From assembly GCF_003945595.2 (NCBI RefSeq), contig NW_024104418.1, forward strand, positions 426,193 to 490,192: 64,000 nt of DNA, written 5' to 3'. The translations under genes and the position numbers were made by a program. The notes beneath the pieces were generated by a model that saw nothing but the letters and a program-made list of their open reading frames with translations, was not told the DNA's origin and searched no databases. Below, in pieces: positions 38,666-50,035 of this stretch. The stretch's first letter is position 1. Every line of letters starts with the position of its first letter. This DNA comes from Pipra filicauda. Its lineage: Eukaryota > Chordata > Aves > Passeriformes > Pipridae.

Positions 38666-40459
38666 TTAAAATACTGAAACCAAGATCACCCAAAGAACAT
38701 GCATACAACTTTCATTTAATGACCTTTTTCTGCTCTTACCTATGTTGGTTATTTTCTCTTGCAACTCCATTTATTTCAAGGAGTTGCTCATGGATGCACA
38801 GTTTGCAACCATATTCTTCATGTAGTTATGCTTACTATGCTTGTAAGAAAGCAATTTGTGATCTCTCTGTGCTGATGGCCATGTCACATTCTTTGCAGTG
38901 CAGGCTGCAGAGAAGTTACAGAAGAGTTTTCTCCAGAAGCTTCACGTGTCCTCTTCTGCATCTAGAAATAAAATGCTTCTTTTGTTTTGAAAAATAATGT
39001 ACTTTACAAGGGTAATATAAAATCACTTCATCTCAAATGGACTATCTTCAGATCATATAGTCTGATTTCTATGTAAGTAGAGGCTGTAAAATACCACTTC
39101 TATCCCTGTAATTCAACCAATACTTCAGTGGGGTTAGAATGTATTTCTAGAAAAGCATTACACACATATTTGATAACAGGTGTAATGTACTATAACTCTC
39201 TAATAATTTGAAGGGACTGATGGGAGGAGGTTTGTGTGCTCAGTTTTAGTGTTCTCCTTATCATCTCCTCTAAAGCATAAATAACCCTGTTCTAATTTTT
39301 CTTCAATAAAACCACATGGAATTAAATTGAGAGGGACAACAGCATCTACATAGCTAATACTGCCCCTGAAACAGCACAGGAAACAATATTGAACGCCGAA
39401 AGAGCATTGAACATTGAAATAATATATGTCAAACAACTAATTTTGTCTCTTCTTCCTGATGACTGCTTTTGAAAAATGATGCTATGCCTGATAGCTGTGT
39501 CTGGACAGTGTTTCCCTGTACCTCATCATAATTTATAAATCATGTGTTAAGCTACTTGTATGAAGGGGAAATTCAAATTGTAACTGTTCAGCAGTGGTAA
39601 TTTTTGACTGAGAAATAATCTAGCATGGAATCTAGCATGAAAGGTAGGATGGTCCAACTGTCAACTGAGTTACAGTGGCTGGAAGCAGGAATGTGAGAGA
39701 TAGAAAGATTCCCTATAAAGAAGTGAATTTTCCCTTGGTGATAAGAAATGGCTGCAGCATTGTCTTGTAGCTGTCCTGGAATATATGGGCCCAGGGGTCA
39801 TCATTGGGTGGCAAAGCTGGGTTGGGGTATAGACTTCAGGCTGGACTGAGGTGCCTCATGCAGTTGCTCAAATGACTGGTGGAAGTGCAAATATATATAA
39901 AGTATCAGCTAGTGACATATCTTTGTAGGCTCCTTATGGGATCACTTAAAACAGTGGGACTCTGTCCTATACATTGATCATTATTTTATATTTATATTTA
40001 AACATCAATGTTTTTAATTCATCTCAAGGGGTACAACAAAAATTCCCCAACATATATCACCTGTGCTACTCTATGCCCACTAGATCTGACTCCACAACCA
40101 TCACAGTGAAGACTGGACTTCTTAATGAAGCTCCACCAAAAGAGTCTCATCCTTAGACAAATCCACCCATCCTGTGCATGTGTCCTGTTCAGTGCCAGCA
40201 AAATTACTGCTATGCTTCCACAGTCTGAGAAAAAAAGCCCTTACATTCAGGGTAACTTTTCAGGTTAGGATTACCAAGGGGAAGGGAACACCTTCCAGCA
40301 ATGCTGAAAAAAGGTTCTTTAAGTCAGAAAGGCCTAGTTTCAAGATGTACATATGAATGTATAATTTGCCTTCGTCCCTTTAGCTTTGATTGCGTAGCTA
40401 TAAATTATTTTTATATTTGCTCAGGTCTATGTTAAAATGATTTCATATCTGTTTAAACA
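38666..40459. other. Unique AT-rich DNA
   Basis: No gene or repeat is recognised between the LTR and the long CR1. The 92-codon ORF at 38719-38997 has no domain. Confidence 0.5.
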
Positions 40460-40535
40460 ATCATAGAATCAGCTGGGTTGGAAAAGACCTCCGAGATCAT
40501 CAAGTCCAACCCTTGATCCACTACCATCATGGTTA

Positions 40536-41093
40536 CTAGACCATGGTACTAAGTGCCACATCCACTCTCATCTTAAAAACCTCCGGGGACGGAGAATCCA
40601 CCACTTCCCTGGGAAGCCCATTCCAATGCCTGATTACACTCTCTGGAAAGAATTTCTTCCTAATATCCAACCTAAACCTCCCCTGGCACAGCTTAAGACC
40701 ATACCCTCTTATCTTAATGATAGTTGCCTGGGAGAAGAGACCAACCCCCACCTGGCTACAATCTCCTTTCAGGGAGTTGTAGAGAGTGATAAGGTCTCCC
40801 CTGAGCCTCCTCTTCTCCGGGTTAAACAACCCCAGCTCCCTCAGCCTCTCCTCACAGGACTTGTGCTTGAGTCCCTTCACCAGCCTAGTTGCCCTCCTCT
40901 GGACCTGCTCAATCACCTCAATGTCCTTCCTGAACTGAGGGGCCCAGAACTGGACACAGGACTCCAGGTGTGGCCTCACCAACGCTGAGTACAGGGGAAG
41001 AAACACTTCCCTGGTCCGGCTGACCACACTGTTCCTGATGCAGGCCAGGATGCCATTGGCCTTCTTGGCCACCTGGGCACACTGCTGGCTCAT
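40536..41093 (-). pseudogene. CR1 ORF2 C-terminal domain, broken gene piece
   Basis: A 185-codon open piece reads through the conserved CR1 polymerase C-terminus: [77 protein letters not shown], and [20 protein letters not shown]. It ends close to the natural ORF2 stop. The region after the reverse transcriptase is conserved in CR1 but its exact function is not settled. The start is a chance internal methionine. The same region is encoded at 50033-51611 on the plus strand. Confidence 0.9.
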
Positions 41094-41168
41094 GTTCAGC
41101 TTCCTGTCAATTCAAACTCCCAGATCCCTTTCTGCCTGGCTGCTCTCCAGCCACTCTGTGCCCAACCT

Positions 41169-41411
41169 TTAGCTCTTCATGGGGTTGTTGTGACCAAAGT
41201 GCAGGACCCAATACCTGGCTTTGTTGCACCTCATCCTGTTGGAATCAGCCCAACTCTCCAGTCTGTCCAGGTCCCTCTGCAGAGCCCTCCTGCCTTCCAG
41301 CTGATTAACGTTCCCCCCCAGCTTAGTGTCATCTGTAAATTTGCTGATGGTGGACTCAATCCCCTCATCTAAATCACCAATAAAGATATTAAACAGAATT
41401 GGATCCAACAT
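41169..41411 (-). pseudogene. CR1 reverse transcriptase motif-C piece
   Basis: An 80-codon piece, [20 protein letters not shown], then [13 protein letters not shown], covers motifs B-C of the CR1 reverse transcriptase. The catalytic DD pair is kept (FTDD in place of FADD). It continues with [12 protein letters not shown] and GHNNP. It is separated by frame breaks from the pieces on either side. Confidence 0.9.
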
Positions 41412-41813
41412 TGATTCCAGGGGAATACCACTAGTGACTGGTCACCAACTGGACGCAGCCCCGTTCACCACCACTCTCTGGGCCCGGCCCTCCAGCCAGT
41501 TCCAGACCCAGCACAGAGTGCCCCTGTCTGAACCAATGGGCTGCCAGCTTTTTCAGGAGAATGCTATGGGAGACAGTGTCAAATGCTTTGCCGAAGTCCA
41601 GGTAGACACATCCACAGCCTTCCCCTCATCCACCAGGCGGGTCACCTGATCATAAAAGGAGATCAGGTTGGTCAGTCAGGACCTGCCTTTCCTAAACCCG
41701 TGCTGGCTGGGTCTGATCCCTTGTCCATCCTGTAGGTGCTGTGTGATTGCACTGAGGATGATCTGCTCCATAATCTTGCCAGGCACTGAGGTTAGGCTGA
41801 CAGGCCTGTAGTT

Positions 41814-42260
41814 TCACGGGTCTTCCTTCCAGCCCTTTTTGTGGATAGGCATGACATTCGCCAACTTCCAATCATCTGGGACCTCCCCAGTGAACCAGGA
41901 CTGTTGGTAGATGATGCAGAGAAGCTTGGTGAGCTCTTCTTCCAGCTCCCTCATCACCCTTGGGTGGATCTCATCTGGTCCCATAGACTTGTGGGGATCC
42001 AAGCAGCTCAACACGTCGTTAACTGTTTCCTCCTGGATTACAAGGGGGCTATTCAGCTTCTTATCTCTGTCTACAAGCTCCAGAAGCCAGCTGTCCTCAG
42101 GACAACCTGTCTTACTGTTGAAAACGGGGGTAAAGAAGGTGTTAAATACCTCAGCCTTTTCCACCTGTGTCCAATAAAGAATGGAGGTTTTCCTTGTCCC
42201 TCCATTTGCTATTGATGTATCTGTAGAAGGACTATTTGTTATCCTTAACAGAAGTGGCAA
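41814..42260 (-). pseudogene. CR1 reverse transcriptase N-terminal piece
   Basis: A 148-codon piece carries the linker and first reverse transcriptase motifs of CR1 ORF2: VEKAEVFNTFFTPVF, CLDPHKSMGPDEIHPRVMRE, and WFTGEVPDDWKLANVMPIHKKG. The motif-A aspartate lies downstream of its end, in another frame. It is a relic with no start of its own. Confidence 0.9.
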
Positions 42261-42775
42261 GATTGAGTTCAGATTGTGCCTTTGTCTCTCTAATTTTCTT
42301 TTTACAAGACCTAAACATTCCTAAACTCTTTTGGAGTAGTCAGCCCTTTTTTCCATAATGAGTAGGCTCTCTTTTTTACCCTCATTTCCTTCAACATCTC
42401 CCTGTTCAGCCAGACTGGTCATCTTCCCTGCCAGCTTGCCTTTTGGCAGACTGGGACAATCTGCTCCTGTGTATTCAAGACTTCCTTCTTGAAGCGTGTC
42501 CATCCCTCCTGGACCCCTTTGTTTTAAAGAGCTGTTTCCCAGGGTACACTCTGAACCAATCTTCTGAATAGGCCGAAATCTGCCCTCTGGAAGTCCAGCG
42601 TAGAGATTTTATTGATGGCCCTCCTTGCACCCCTGAGTATTGAAAACTCTATTATTTCATGGTCACTGTGTCCCAGATGGCCTCCAACCACCAGCCCGTC
42701 TCTGTGAACAGAAGGTCTAGCGGGGCTCCAACTCTGGTAGGCCCATTTACCAGCTCATTTACCAATGAAGACAAA

Positions 42776-43303
42776 TGGCTTTATTTTATGCCTGGAGTCT
42801 TCTTAAACAGTACATCAGCATAACTGTTCTGCTGTCTTGTCAGTGGGTACAAAATAATAATTTGCCTACAAAGGGCCTTCCTTGCTTTTGAAGTAATTAA
42901 AGATCCAATTGCAAAGGTGATTCTTCTGGGAAAAAGGAAAACTGGCTGCTTTTCACAGTTTTCATATCCATCAGAAAAAAAAATCCAGACCATATCATTA
43001 GCCTTATCTAAATATACCCAAAAATCTGACATTTAAGAGTTTAAGTTCTCATTAAAAGCTACAGGAAGGTAATAAAAATTGAAATTAGACAGTACTGTCA
43101 GCCCACTACGTCTTTGCAAGAAAGTAATCTCAAGGCTGAGTAACGATTGAATGATCATGTTAAAAAATAACACAACAAAACGACAAAAAAAAACCACGTC
43201 ATGTGGCTTTGGGAGAGAATCCAGAGAATATCAGAGCATTATTTTCCCTTGCCTCACACTGATGCCAAGTGCCAAACATAGTGTTAGTACCCACATTGTC
43301 CAG
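42776..43303. other. Unique DNA between CR1 and LTR
   Basis: No gene recognised. A short A-rich tract lies near 43178-43195. Confidence 0.5.
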
Positions 43304-43876
43304 TGTACTGGGTTTGGTTGAAACAGAGGTAATTTTCCCCATAGCAGCCCTGACAGTGCTGTGCTTTGCATTGGTAACTGGAAAAGTACTGTTACACCCC
43401 AGGATTTTGGCTATTGCTGAGCAGTGCTGCCACAATATCAGTGCTGTCTCTACAACATCCCACCTCCCCATCAGGAGGCTGGGGGTGGGCAAAATCTTGA
43501 AATGGGACACAACTTGAACAGCTGACCCAAAGTGACCAAAGGGATATTTCATACCATATGACATCTGCTCAAATATAAAAGCTAAGAAAGAGGAGGAAGA
43601 AGGTTGGGGGAGGACATCTGTTGTTTACAATATTTGTCTTCCAGAGCAATCACTACACATGTCGAAGCCCTGTTTCCTGGGAAGTGGATGGATATGGGTT
43701 GCTCATGAGAAGTAGAGAATAAAATATTTTGGGTTTTTTTTCCGCGGCACCTTTCACTTTTGCTTTAGTAAACTGCCTTATCTCAACCTACAAGTTTTTT
43801 CATTCTTATATGTCCTGTGGAGGACATAGAGTGGCTTGGTGGTCATCTGGCATCCAGTTAAGGTCAACCTACCACA
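43304..43876 (+). mobile_element. Solo LTR, same family as 28688-29249
   Basis: The element starts TGTACTGGGTTTGG and ends GTCAACCTACCACA. It contains GACCAAAGGGATATTTC, CATATGACATCTGCTC and the TATA element AAATATAAAAGC in the same order as the minus-strand LTR at 28688, so the orientation here is plus. AGAATAAAATATTTTGGG near 43716 is a likely polyadenylation signal. Flanks TCCAG and TCTAC match at three of five, so the 5-bp target duplication has decayed or was never exact. No internal retroviral sequence is next to it. ORFs of 121 and 82 codons across it are incidental. Confidence 0.85.
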
Positions 43877-44204
43877 TCTACCTATAGACAACCATGCAAG
43901 CTTTTGGTCAGGGGAAACAAAAAAGCAGTAGTTATATGATTGCTATTGTGACAATTCATTCATTCTAAAATTGTTCAGCCGTAACAAGGAGCATATAACA
44001 ATGAGTCAGAAGGAGCAAAAGCATGAGTTTACCTTACTGTATGAGCTGAATTCTGTAAAAGCTCCAGGTCTTGCAAAGTATGACGGATTGCTGGGATAGA
44101 AGAGAAGTAATAGTGCCTTGACCATATAATTTCACTCAGTACCTCTTGGTGTGCTCTACGCTTCTCAACTATGTTATGGAGCTCTCAATTTTGATAATAC
44201 CAAT
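43877..44204. other. Unique AT-rich spacer
   Basis: About 330 bp with nothing recognisable, lying between two LTR insertions. Confidence 0.5.
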
Positions 44205-44210
44205 GATATG
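44205..44210. repeat. Left target duplication of LTR at 44211
   Basis: GATATG here pairs with GATATA at 44742-44747. Confidence 0.75.
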
Positions 44211-44741
44211 TGATGCTGGCAACAAGAATACATCTGGGATCCCTTTCCCCATCCACGACGTGGGGGAGCCCAGCTCTAGTTCCTTCTCCGTCTGAAGAAC
44301 CATTTCCGACGTCTTGGTGGATGGGGAAAGGGGACTCCAGCGACAGGGTTTTTCAGGCCCCGAGCCTGGAGGGGAGAGGTGCCCTCCCCTCCCCCCAGCA
44401 CCTACGTGGCTCCATGGCAGGCACAGAGACAGCACACCGGCGTGGAGAGGAGGCAAGAGGGAGTTTATTGTTGGGAAGGGGTTTATAAGGCTTTTAGGAG
44501 GGTCAAAGGGGAACCAATCACAAGTTCAGGGTCACACAAAAGAAACCATCAGGTAAAGGGTCAACAGCCAATAGGAAGGGGTTAAACAAAGGACCAATGG
44601 GACACCTCGGGACACCTTTCCCAGGACATTCCTGCATGGGAGATAACAGTTGCCGTGGGGGGTGTTGGGAAGAAGAAACACGTGTTTGCAAAGGGACCAC
44701 AAAGAGCCATTTTAAGACATGTTTAAACAAGTTTCTCATCA
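44211..44741 (-). mobile_element. Solo retroviral LTR, 531 bp, with promoter and polyA signals
   Basis: On the minus strand the element runs 5' TGATGAGAAAC ... CCAGCATCA 3', so TGATG and CATCA form perfect 5-bp terminal inverted repeats. Minus-strand promoter parts are in order: CCAAT-type boxes (CTATTGGC at about 44568-44575, TGATTGG at about 44514-44520); a TATA-like CTTATAAACC (about 44483-44492); AACAATAAACTCCC as polyadenylation signal (about 44465-44478); then a GC-rich U5. The TATA-to-polyA distance is short, as in gamma- and beta-like retroviral LTRs. The 6-bp target duplication GATATG/GATATA has one mismatch, favouring an ERVK-type or alpharetroviral integrase. It is GC-rich and little decayed, so probably fairly young. 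Overlapping ORFs of 68-95 codons are incidental. Confidence 0.85.
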
Positions 44742-44747
44742 GATATA
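44742..44747. repeat. Right target duplication of LTR at 44211
   Basis: GATATA, partner of 44205-44210 with one mismatch. Confidence 0.75.
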
Positions 44748-45084
44748 GTGCTACAAATACATTCTAAAATGGAACTTGAGGAAAATGGAGGGAGGGAGGG
44801 AAGGTGTTGCAGAAAGCCTGAATGAATACAAAAAAAAGGAGTCGGGAGTTCTGGCAGGCAACAAGGTAAACATGAGTCAGCTGCTGAAGATCTGGTAAAT
44901 TTCACAATAAACTTTATTGTGAAACCCATACTGGGTTAATGACAAGAGTCAGTAAAAAGCTGAGGGAAGTAATTTTTCCCTAAATGTTTGCATCTCACAA
45001 TACAAGGCAAACTGGAGCTATTCATTGTGATGATTAGAGAGTAGAATAAACAGTACATAGTTTTGAGACCAAATTAAATTTGTT
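44748..45084. other. Unique DNA
   Basis: Nothing recognisable apart from a GGGAGGGAGG run near 44793. Confidence 0.5.
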
Positions 45085-45445
45085 TCTTTACCCTGGAGAA
45101 AAGAAATCTGAAGGAGAAATTACTGCAGACTTCCATTGAAGGGAGATTGCAGAGGAGATGGAGCCAGACTTTCCCGAGCTGTGCACAATGAATGGCAAGA
45201 TACAACAGTCATAAGTTTCAGGAGGGTAAATTATGATTGGACAAAAGAAAAAACTCTTTGCACAGAGAGTGTTTAAGCACTGAAGCAAATTGTGCAGAAT
45301 GGTTGTAGAATAAGCACCCTCAGAAATATTCAAAGCTTGACTGGACAAGACTCAGAGAAACTTGGTCTCAGAAGCCAGCACTGCTTTGAACAGCAAGTTG
45401 TCCTAAATGGTCTCTAGGATTCCCTTCAAAACATTCTTTCTTTTG
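45085..45445 (+). mobile_element. Old CR1 fragment, ORF2 C-terminus and 3' region
   Basis: The order CCAGACTTTCCCGAGC, GTGCACAATGAATGGCAAG, GATTGGACAAAAGAAAAAAC, GTTTAAGCACTGAAGCAAATTG, ATATTCAAAGCTTGACTGGA and GTCTCTAGGATTCCCTTC follows the CR1 3' region on the plus strand. The coding frame is lost and the octamer tail is gone. The level of decay suggests an older subfamily than those at 40.5 and 50 kb. Confidence 0.85.
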
Positions 45446-46800
45446 ATGATGCTCTGCTGCCTTTTAGACCTGGAAATAAGAACTCTCTCTCTGACAGCTG
45501 TTGCCATTAATATTTACATAAAATCCTTCAGGAGTTCTTGGCCAACTACCTTCATCATTGGGCTGCTGAAATCAGTCACTTAGACCACTGGTGATTGGAA
45601 TATGTTGGAACAGACAGACACAATATAATACAAATTAGAGGAAATGATGAAAATTACTTGCATCTTGAATTAGTTTTGGGAAAATAAATCATGCACATCA
45701 TTGTAGTTATTCACTGAAAACATCTGCTCAGTAGAAACTGAAAGCAACTAAGATTTTTAACTTTATTAAAAAAAATGGAGATCATCTAAAGTCTGACACG
45801 AGCATAGATCCTCCTATGCTCTGGCCTGTCACTAATTTGCTCTGGTTTTCACAGCAAGGTTAAAGGATATTACCATCACCTTAATGAGTTAAGATGTATT
45901 TCTAAGAGAAGTTTTCTATCTACAGGATTCACAATGTCTTAATGAATTCAGTTAAGTAATTTCACTCAGTATATAATGGTCCAAGTATCAGAATTATGGG
46001 TTGTTGACTACCTTGATAATGAGATGGGGTTTTGTTCCAAATGTCAAATGTATATATTCTGCCTTTTCACTACATTTATCTGTAAGTGCTATACGCCCTA
46101 AATTTCACAAATTGTCAGACATATTTATTGTAGGAGTGTAGTTTTCTGCTTTCAGTTCCCCTTTCATTTAGAATTGCTAATTAGTTACCTCACATCTTAA
46201 GATGATATGCCATAGACTGCAAATTATTTCAGGGTAGTCATAAACTAGACGAAGAGCAGCTGAAAAACAGATGTCTGCCTTTTGGTTGGATGCTGTGCTA
46301 GAAATGAAGAGAAAGTAATGATTGCTGAAGAAGGAAGTTGGATAGAAATCTTTACCTCAACATGTGAGTGCACACAGTATGTTTGACATTTTATCAAGTA
46401 AGTACAAACCTCATTTCAGGGATTTTAATGACGAAATTAGAATAATATGTCAGTGAAAGGGTAGAATACCAGCAGACACATGAGGATTTGCATTGAGAAT
46501 TGCACACAAAATGTCCTTTGTACTGTTTAAAATTTGTACACTGTAGAGGAAGCAGAGGTCTACATTATATGGTCAAATTTCATCCCAATCCTGAAGATGG
46601 ACTATGTCCAAATGAATAGCAATTCATTATGCTATACCTTTCTATTGTTTTTATGTGCAGTTTTAAGCAGTGTTAAGCATGGTATGCTTAACAGCATGGA
46701 TTATGTCTCTTCCTTCTAGGACAAACTATACTTTCCTCCAAGAAAAGCCTTAAACTTCTGATCACCAGAATTTTTTGGCATTCAATAATTTCGCTAAGGT
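45446..46800. other. Unique AT-rich DNA
   Basis: No gene or repeat recognised. The short ORF at 46534-46719 has no domain. Confidence 0.5.
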
Positions 46801-46803
46801 TTA

Positions 46804-47376
46804 GTGCGCCACCACCTGCGTCTCCTAGAACGCTTCCATCAACGCTGCCTCCGTACAATCCTAAACATCCACTGGTCAGACTATGTGACCAACACGTCTG
46901 TTCTGGAACAGGCAGCTGTCACAAGTATTGAGGCCATGTTGATGAGAACGCAGCTGCGATGGGCAGGGCACGTCTCCAGGATGAAGGACCACCGCCTCCC
47001 TAAGATCTTGCTTTATGGTGAACTTGCCACTGGCTGCCGCATGAGAGGAGCCCCGAAGAAAAGATACAAGGACTCCCTGAAACAACATCTCAGCCTTGGC
47101 CATATTGATCACCATAACTGGTCTACTCTGGCCTCCAATCGGGAGGCCTGGAGACACACCATCTATAACGCAGCTGTCTCCTTTGAGAACACACGCAGGA
47201 TCACTCTTGAGGAGAAAAGGCAACGCAGAAAGAACCGTGTCTTGCAGAATACACCATCTAAGGAGTCTTTCTGCTGTGCCTTTTGCAATCGGATTTGTCT
47301 GTCACGTATTGGCCTCATAAGCGTGCCTGTAGCAAACGTGGATAGAGCCTTCCCAAATCTTCGTCGCGAAGCCTAA
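46804..47376 (+). pseudogene. Uninterrupted 190-codon LINE polymerase C-terminal piece
   Basis: This is the longest undamaged piece of the RTE-like polymerase C-terminal region: HHLRLLERFHQRCLRTILNI, HWSDYVTNTSVLEQA, QLRWAGHVSRMKDHRLPK, LLYGELATG, KKRYKDSLKQHLSLGHID, and then the start of the zinc finger, ESFCCAFCNRICLSRIGL. A small deletion just after SRIGL removes the SH...AC part and shifts the frame, so the finger's histidine and last cysteine are missing and the protein ends in an unrelated tail. There is no reverse transcriptase domain upstream. It starts at a chance methionine and is a relic, not a functional gene. Confidence 0.85.
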
Positions 47377-47395
47377 CCATGATGAGGAGTGCTTT
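46807..47395 (+). mobile_element. RTE-like (AviRTE-like) LINE, 5'-truncated, copy 2
   Basis: The insert begins abruptly inside the polymerase reading at CGCCACCACCTGCGTCTCC. It runs to the 3' end, ACCATGATGAGGAG, beside a T run. Over the shared part (against 57606-58030 in copy 3) the two copies agree at about nine bases in ten by eye. Many differences are C/T or A/G changes at former CpG sites. It is truncated before the reverse transcriptase active site. A weak candidate target duplication begins TAAGGT at 46795 and 47400. Confidence 0.8.
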
Positions 47396-48997
47396 TTTTT
47401 AAGGTATTATGTATTAAGCCAGAGAGAATTTGTGGATTTTTGAATCTCATTCTTTTAGCTCTTTTTCCCCAAAGCCTTATTGGGAGACATTCCTGAAAAA
47501 GACACCTTATCAAGTTTTACTTGCACATATTCAAAGACAAGTTCTCTCTTTGAACTTTGTCCCTCTTTGAATTTTTTAGTCCCCTGTAAAATTAGCTGCT
47601 ATAAAATAGCATAAAACAACTTTTCTCCCTGGTCAATTAAGACTCCTTGAAATTTCCCAAAAAAACAAACCCAAAAACCAAAGAAAAAACAAACAAGCAA
47701 TTATGGAATAATTGGAACTTTCTGCCACTTCTCAGCTTTTGTGAGTGCAGAGCTCAGAACTGCAGTTTTTGCAGTCTGCAGCTGCCCTTTCTGTTCTTAC
47801 AGAGTTTGCTAAGGAAGGAGGGAGGCTGGAAAGCACATAAGGCTGGAAGTTTAGCTGAAATTGGACTGCTCTGAAAGCCACAGGAGGTCTGGCTTGAAAA
47901 GCACATTTCCATGACATTTTCAGTATTGAATTCTTAAGTTTGCCTTTTCATTCTGAGTAAAAATATTTTTCTAGAAAACAAGCAAACACATAAAAATTCA
48001 ATTTCTTCATCAATTTTGCAGAACATATTTAGAAGTCTGTGCCAGAAAAAATGGTTTTAATGACACCTTCGACAACAGCCCATCATAGCATTGATGGAAA
48101 TGAATAGAGCTAAGGTTATCTGCTAATAAGGAAATCTTGGCACACAAATTCAGAAAACAAGTGCATGAATTTTAGCCATTCTAAGGGACTGAACAGAGAT
48201 TTACTTGTTTTTCCCAATGTGTGCAAAGATTATTCAAAGTACCTATGGAAAGGACAATTTTTCCAGCTAGGGGCTAAAATATTATAGAATCAGTTTGTCT
48301 TATTAAGAAATAAAACTTATTTGTTGTGGGAGGGCTCTTCACATGGCATGAGGGCAGTCATCAATACAAAGCAATGCGATAAGATGAGCCCTTTCGTCTA
48401 TGCTGGCAAGACTAGAACTTTGTTTTTAGAACAAAAAATTGTTAGTTTGTATCTTGCAGTCTGCCATATAATGTGATATGTACCTAATTCAGCTTCAAGC
48501 TTCCATAATCGTAGTAAGATAACATTTCGAATTATGACATTTAAATAAAGATGATATCTTCAGGTCCTGTAGATGCCCATACAATAAGGATGTGAGACTT
48601 GAGTCAATTTAATAATCAGTGTTTTCTGGGATCATTTTAGGTGCCCTATATTATTTCATCCAGACTCTAGCTGCCACTCTAGAATATTGCAGGTGCCCTG
48701 TAGGTCTTGTCTCGGATCTACTAGTCTCATGGGAAGGTCTCAGAAGCTTCACATGCATTTTAGACAGCTGAATTTGAAGCCACAAGGGAGGCTAAGGTAG
48801 ACAGCTAGAGCTCAGGTACAAGTTTTAATGCCCTGAAGTATCACATTACAAAGGATATACAGAAAACCCGTGTCTTTTTAAAGTGACAGCTGGAGACCTA
48901 TATGAATGTTTTAGGACATCAATAATAGTACTAAGTCATATGTGTGGGCACCTGAAAACATACCTCAGTGCTTATGTAAACTATTGATTGACACCAA
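47396..48997. other. Unique AT-rich DNA
   Basis: No gene is recognised. The 47647-47917 ORFs on both strands are incidental. The 48560-48960 part has a slightly different texture and could be a very old repeat, but I cannot name it. Confidence 0.45.
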
Positions 48998-49604
48998 TGT
49001 CATGTTTTAACCCCAGATGGCAACTAAGGACCATGTATTCACTCATTCCGCTACCCACACTGTCCTTCCTGTGGGATGAGGAGGAGAATCAGAAAAAGGT
49101 AAAATCCATCGGTTGAGATAAGAACAGTAGAAATTGAAATAAAGTAATATATAATAATGGTGATGATGATAATTATGATAATAATAACAATAACAGTAGT
49201 AACAAAAAGGGAGATAATAGAGAGAGAGAGAGAGGAATAAATCCCAAGACAAACAAGTGACCCAGAATACAGTTGCTCACTATCTGCTGACTGATGCCCA
49301 CCCTCTCCCCAAGCAGTGATTGACACCTCCAGGACAACTCTCCACACCTTATATACTGAGCATGACGCTCTATGGTATGAAATATATCTTTAGCCAGTTC
49401 GGGTCATCTGTTTGGCTATGGTCCTTCCTGGCTTCCTGTGCACCTGTTTTCTGACAGAGCACGGGAAACTGAAAAGTCCTTGATTTAGACTAAGTACTAT
49501 TTAGCAACAACTAAAACATCAGTGTGTTAACAACACTATTTTAACACTACGATCCAAAACACAGGTACTAAAAATAAAATAAATTTCCAGACAAAACCAG
49601 GACA
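48998..49604 (-). mobile_element. Solo LTR of an avian ERVL-like family
   Basis: On the minus strand the element runs 5' TGTCCTGGTTTTGTCTGG ... GGGGTTAAAACATGACA 3'. This is the typical start and end of a common avian ERV LTR. Inside, read on the minus strand, are TAACACACTGATGTTTTAG, CATAGAGCGTCATGCTCAG and the TATA box AGTATATAAGG (about 49350-49360). Flanks ACCAA and ACAAG match at three of five, so the target duplication is decayed. The part at 49140-49240 has expanded into simple repeats (TAA/GAT units and a GA run) absent from the related elements. No internal retroviral genes are present. Confidence 0.85.
49140..49240. repeat. Compound microsatellite inside the LTR
   Basis: ATAATA, GATGATGAT and AATAACAATAAC units are followed by a GAGAGAGAGAGAGAG run at about 49219-49235. 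The minus-strand ORFs here (49043-49347) are runs of tyrosine, isoleucine and histidine from this repeat. Confidence 0.9.
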
Positions 49605-50035
49605 ACAAGACACAGAAACCATTAAATTTTACAAACTTATTCTTCTTAATGATTAACTGGTTGTCTAAAGATATATGCTCAATAATAAAAATGCCCTTAT
49701 CACTGTCCTGACAAAGATGTGCTAATTTTGATTATTTTCTACAAAATCTGAAAGAAATTAATTTCACAGAATGTACATGAACTCTGGTTTAGCATAAGAA
49801 GTAAAAAGAAGAATAATTGAGAAACAAGTTCCACATAAATATCAAAGATTATCAGTCTGTCTTAACCAGTGGTCACAGTTTCATAGAGTTTGATGTTATT
49901 TCCTCAATTAAAACAGCCATCAGTGAGTAAATAGCAAACATTTGTTGAAGCTTGTTTGTTCACTTTTCATAGCCTATTAAATCATTTTGGCTCAACAAAC
50001 TAAAATTACAGTAGATCTTTTGCCTTCATCATATG
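49605..50035. other. Unique AT-rich DNA
   Basis: Nothing recognised between the LTR and the CR1. Confidence 0.55.

Larger units (their letters stand above)
40460..42775 (-). mobile_element. Long CR1 LINE (about 2.3 kb), ORF2 remnant plus 3' end
   Basis: This is the longest LINE in the window. Read on the minus strand it contains, in order: the tail end of the endonuclease region with GHSDHE-like coding (about 42650, seen as GACACAGTGACCATGAAATAATAG); the linker; the start of the reverse transcriptase (41814-42260); a gap; the motif-C region (41169-41411); and the ORF2 C-terminus (40536-41093). It ends at 40460 with the reverse complement of a CR1 3' end. Frameshifts and stops divide the frame into at least four pieces, so it cannot be active. 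GC content is well above the flanks, as is normal for CR1. It is much less decayed than the copies at 10.8 and 15 kb. Confidence 0.95.

Noticed and set aside
49043..49347. ORFs rich in Y, I and H
   Set aside because: They come from the microsatellite within the LTR at 48998-49604.
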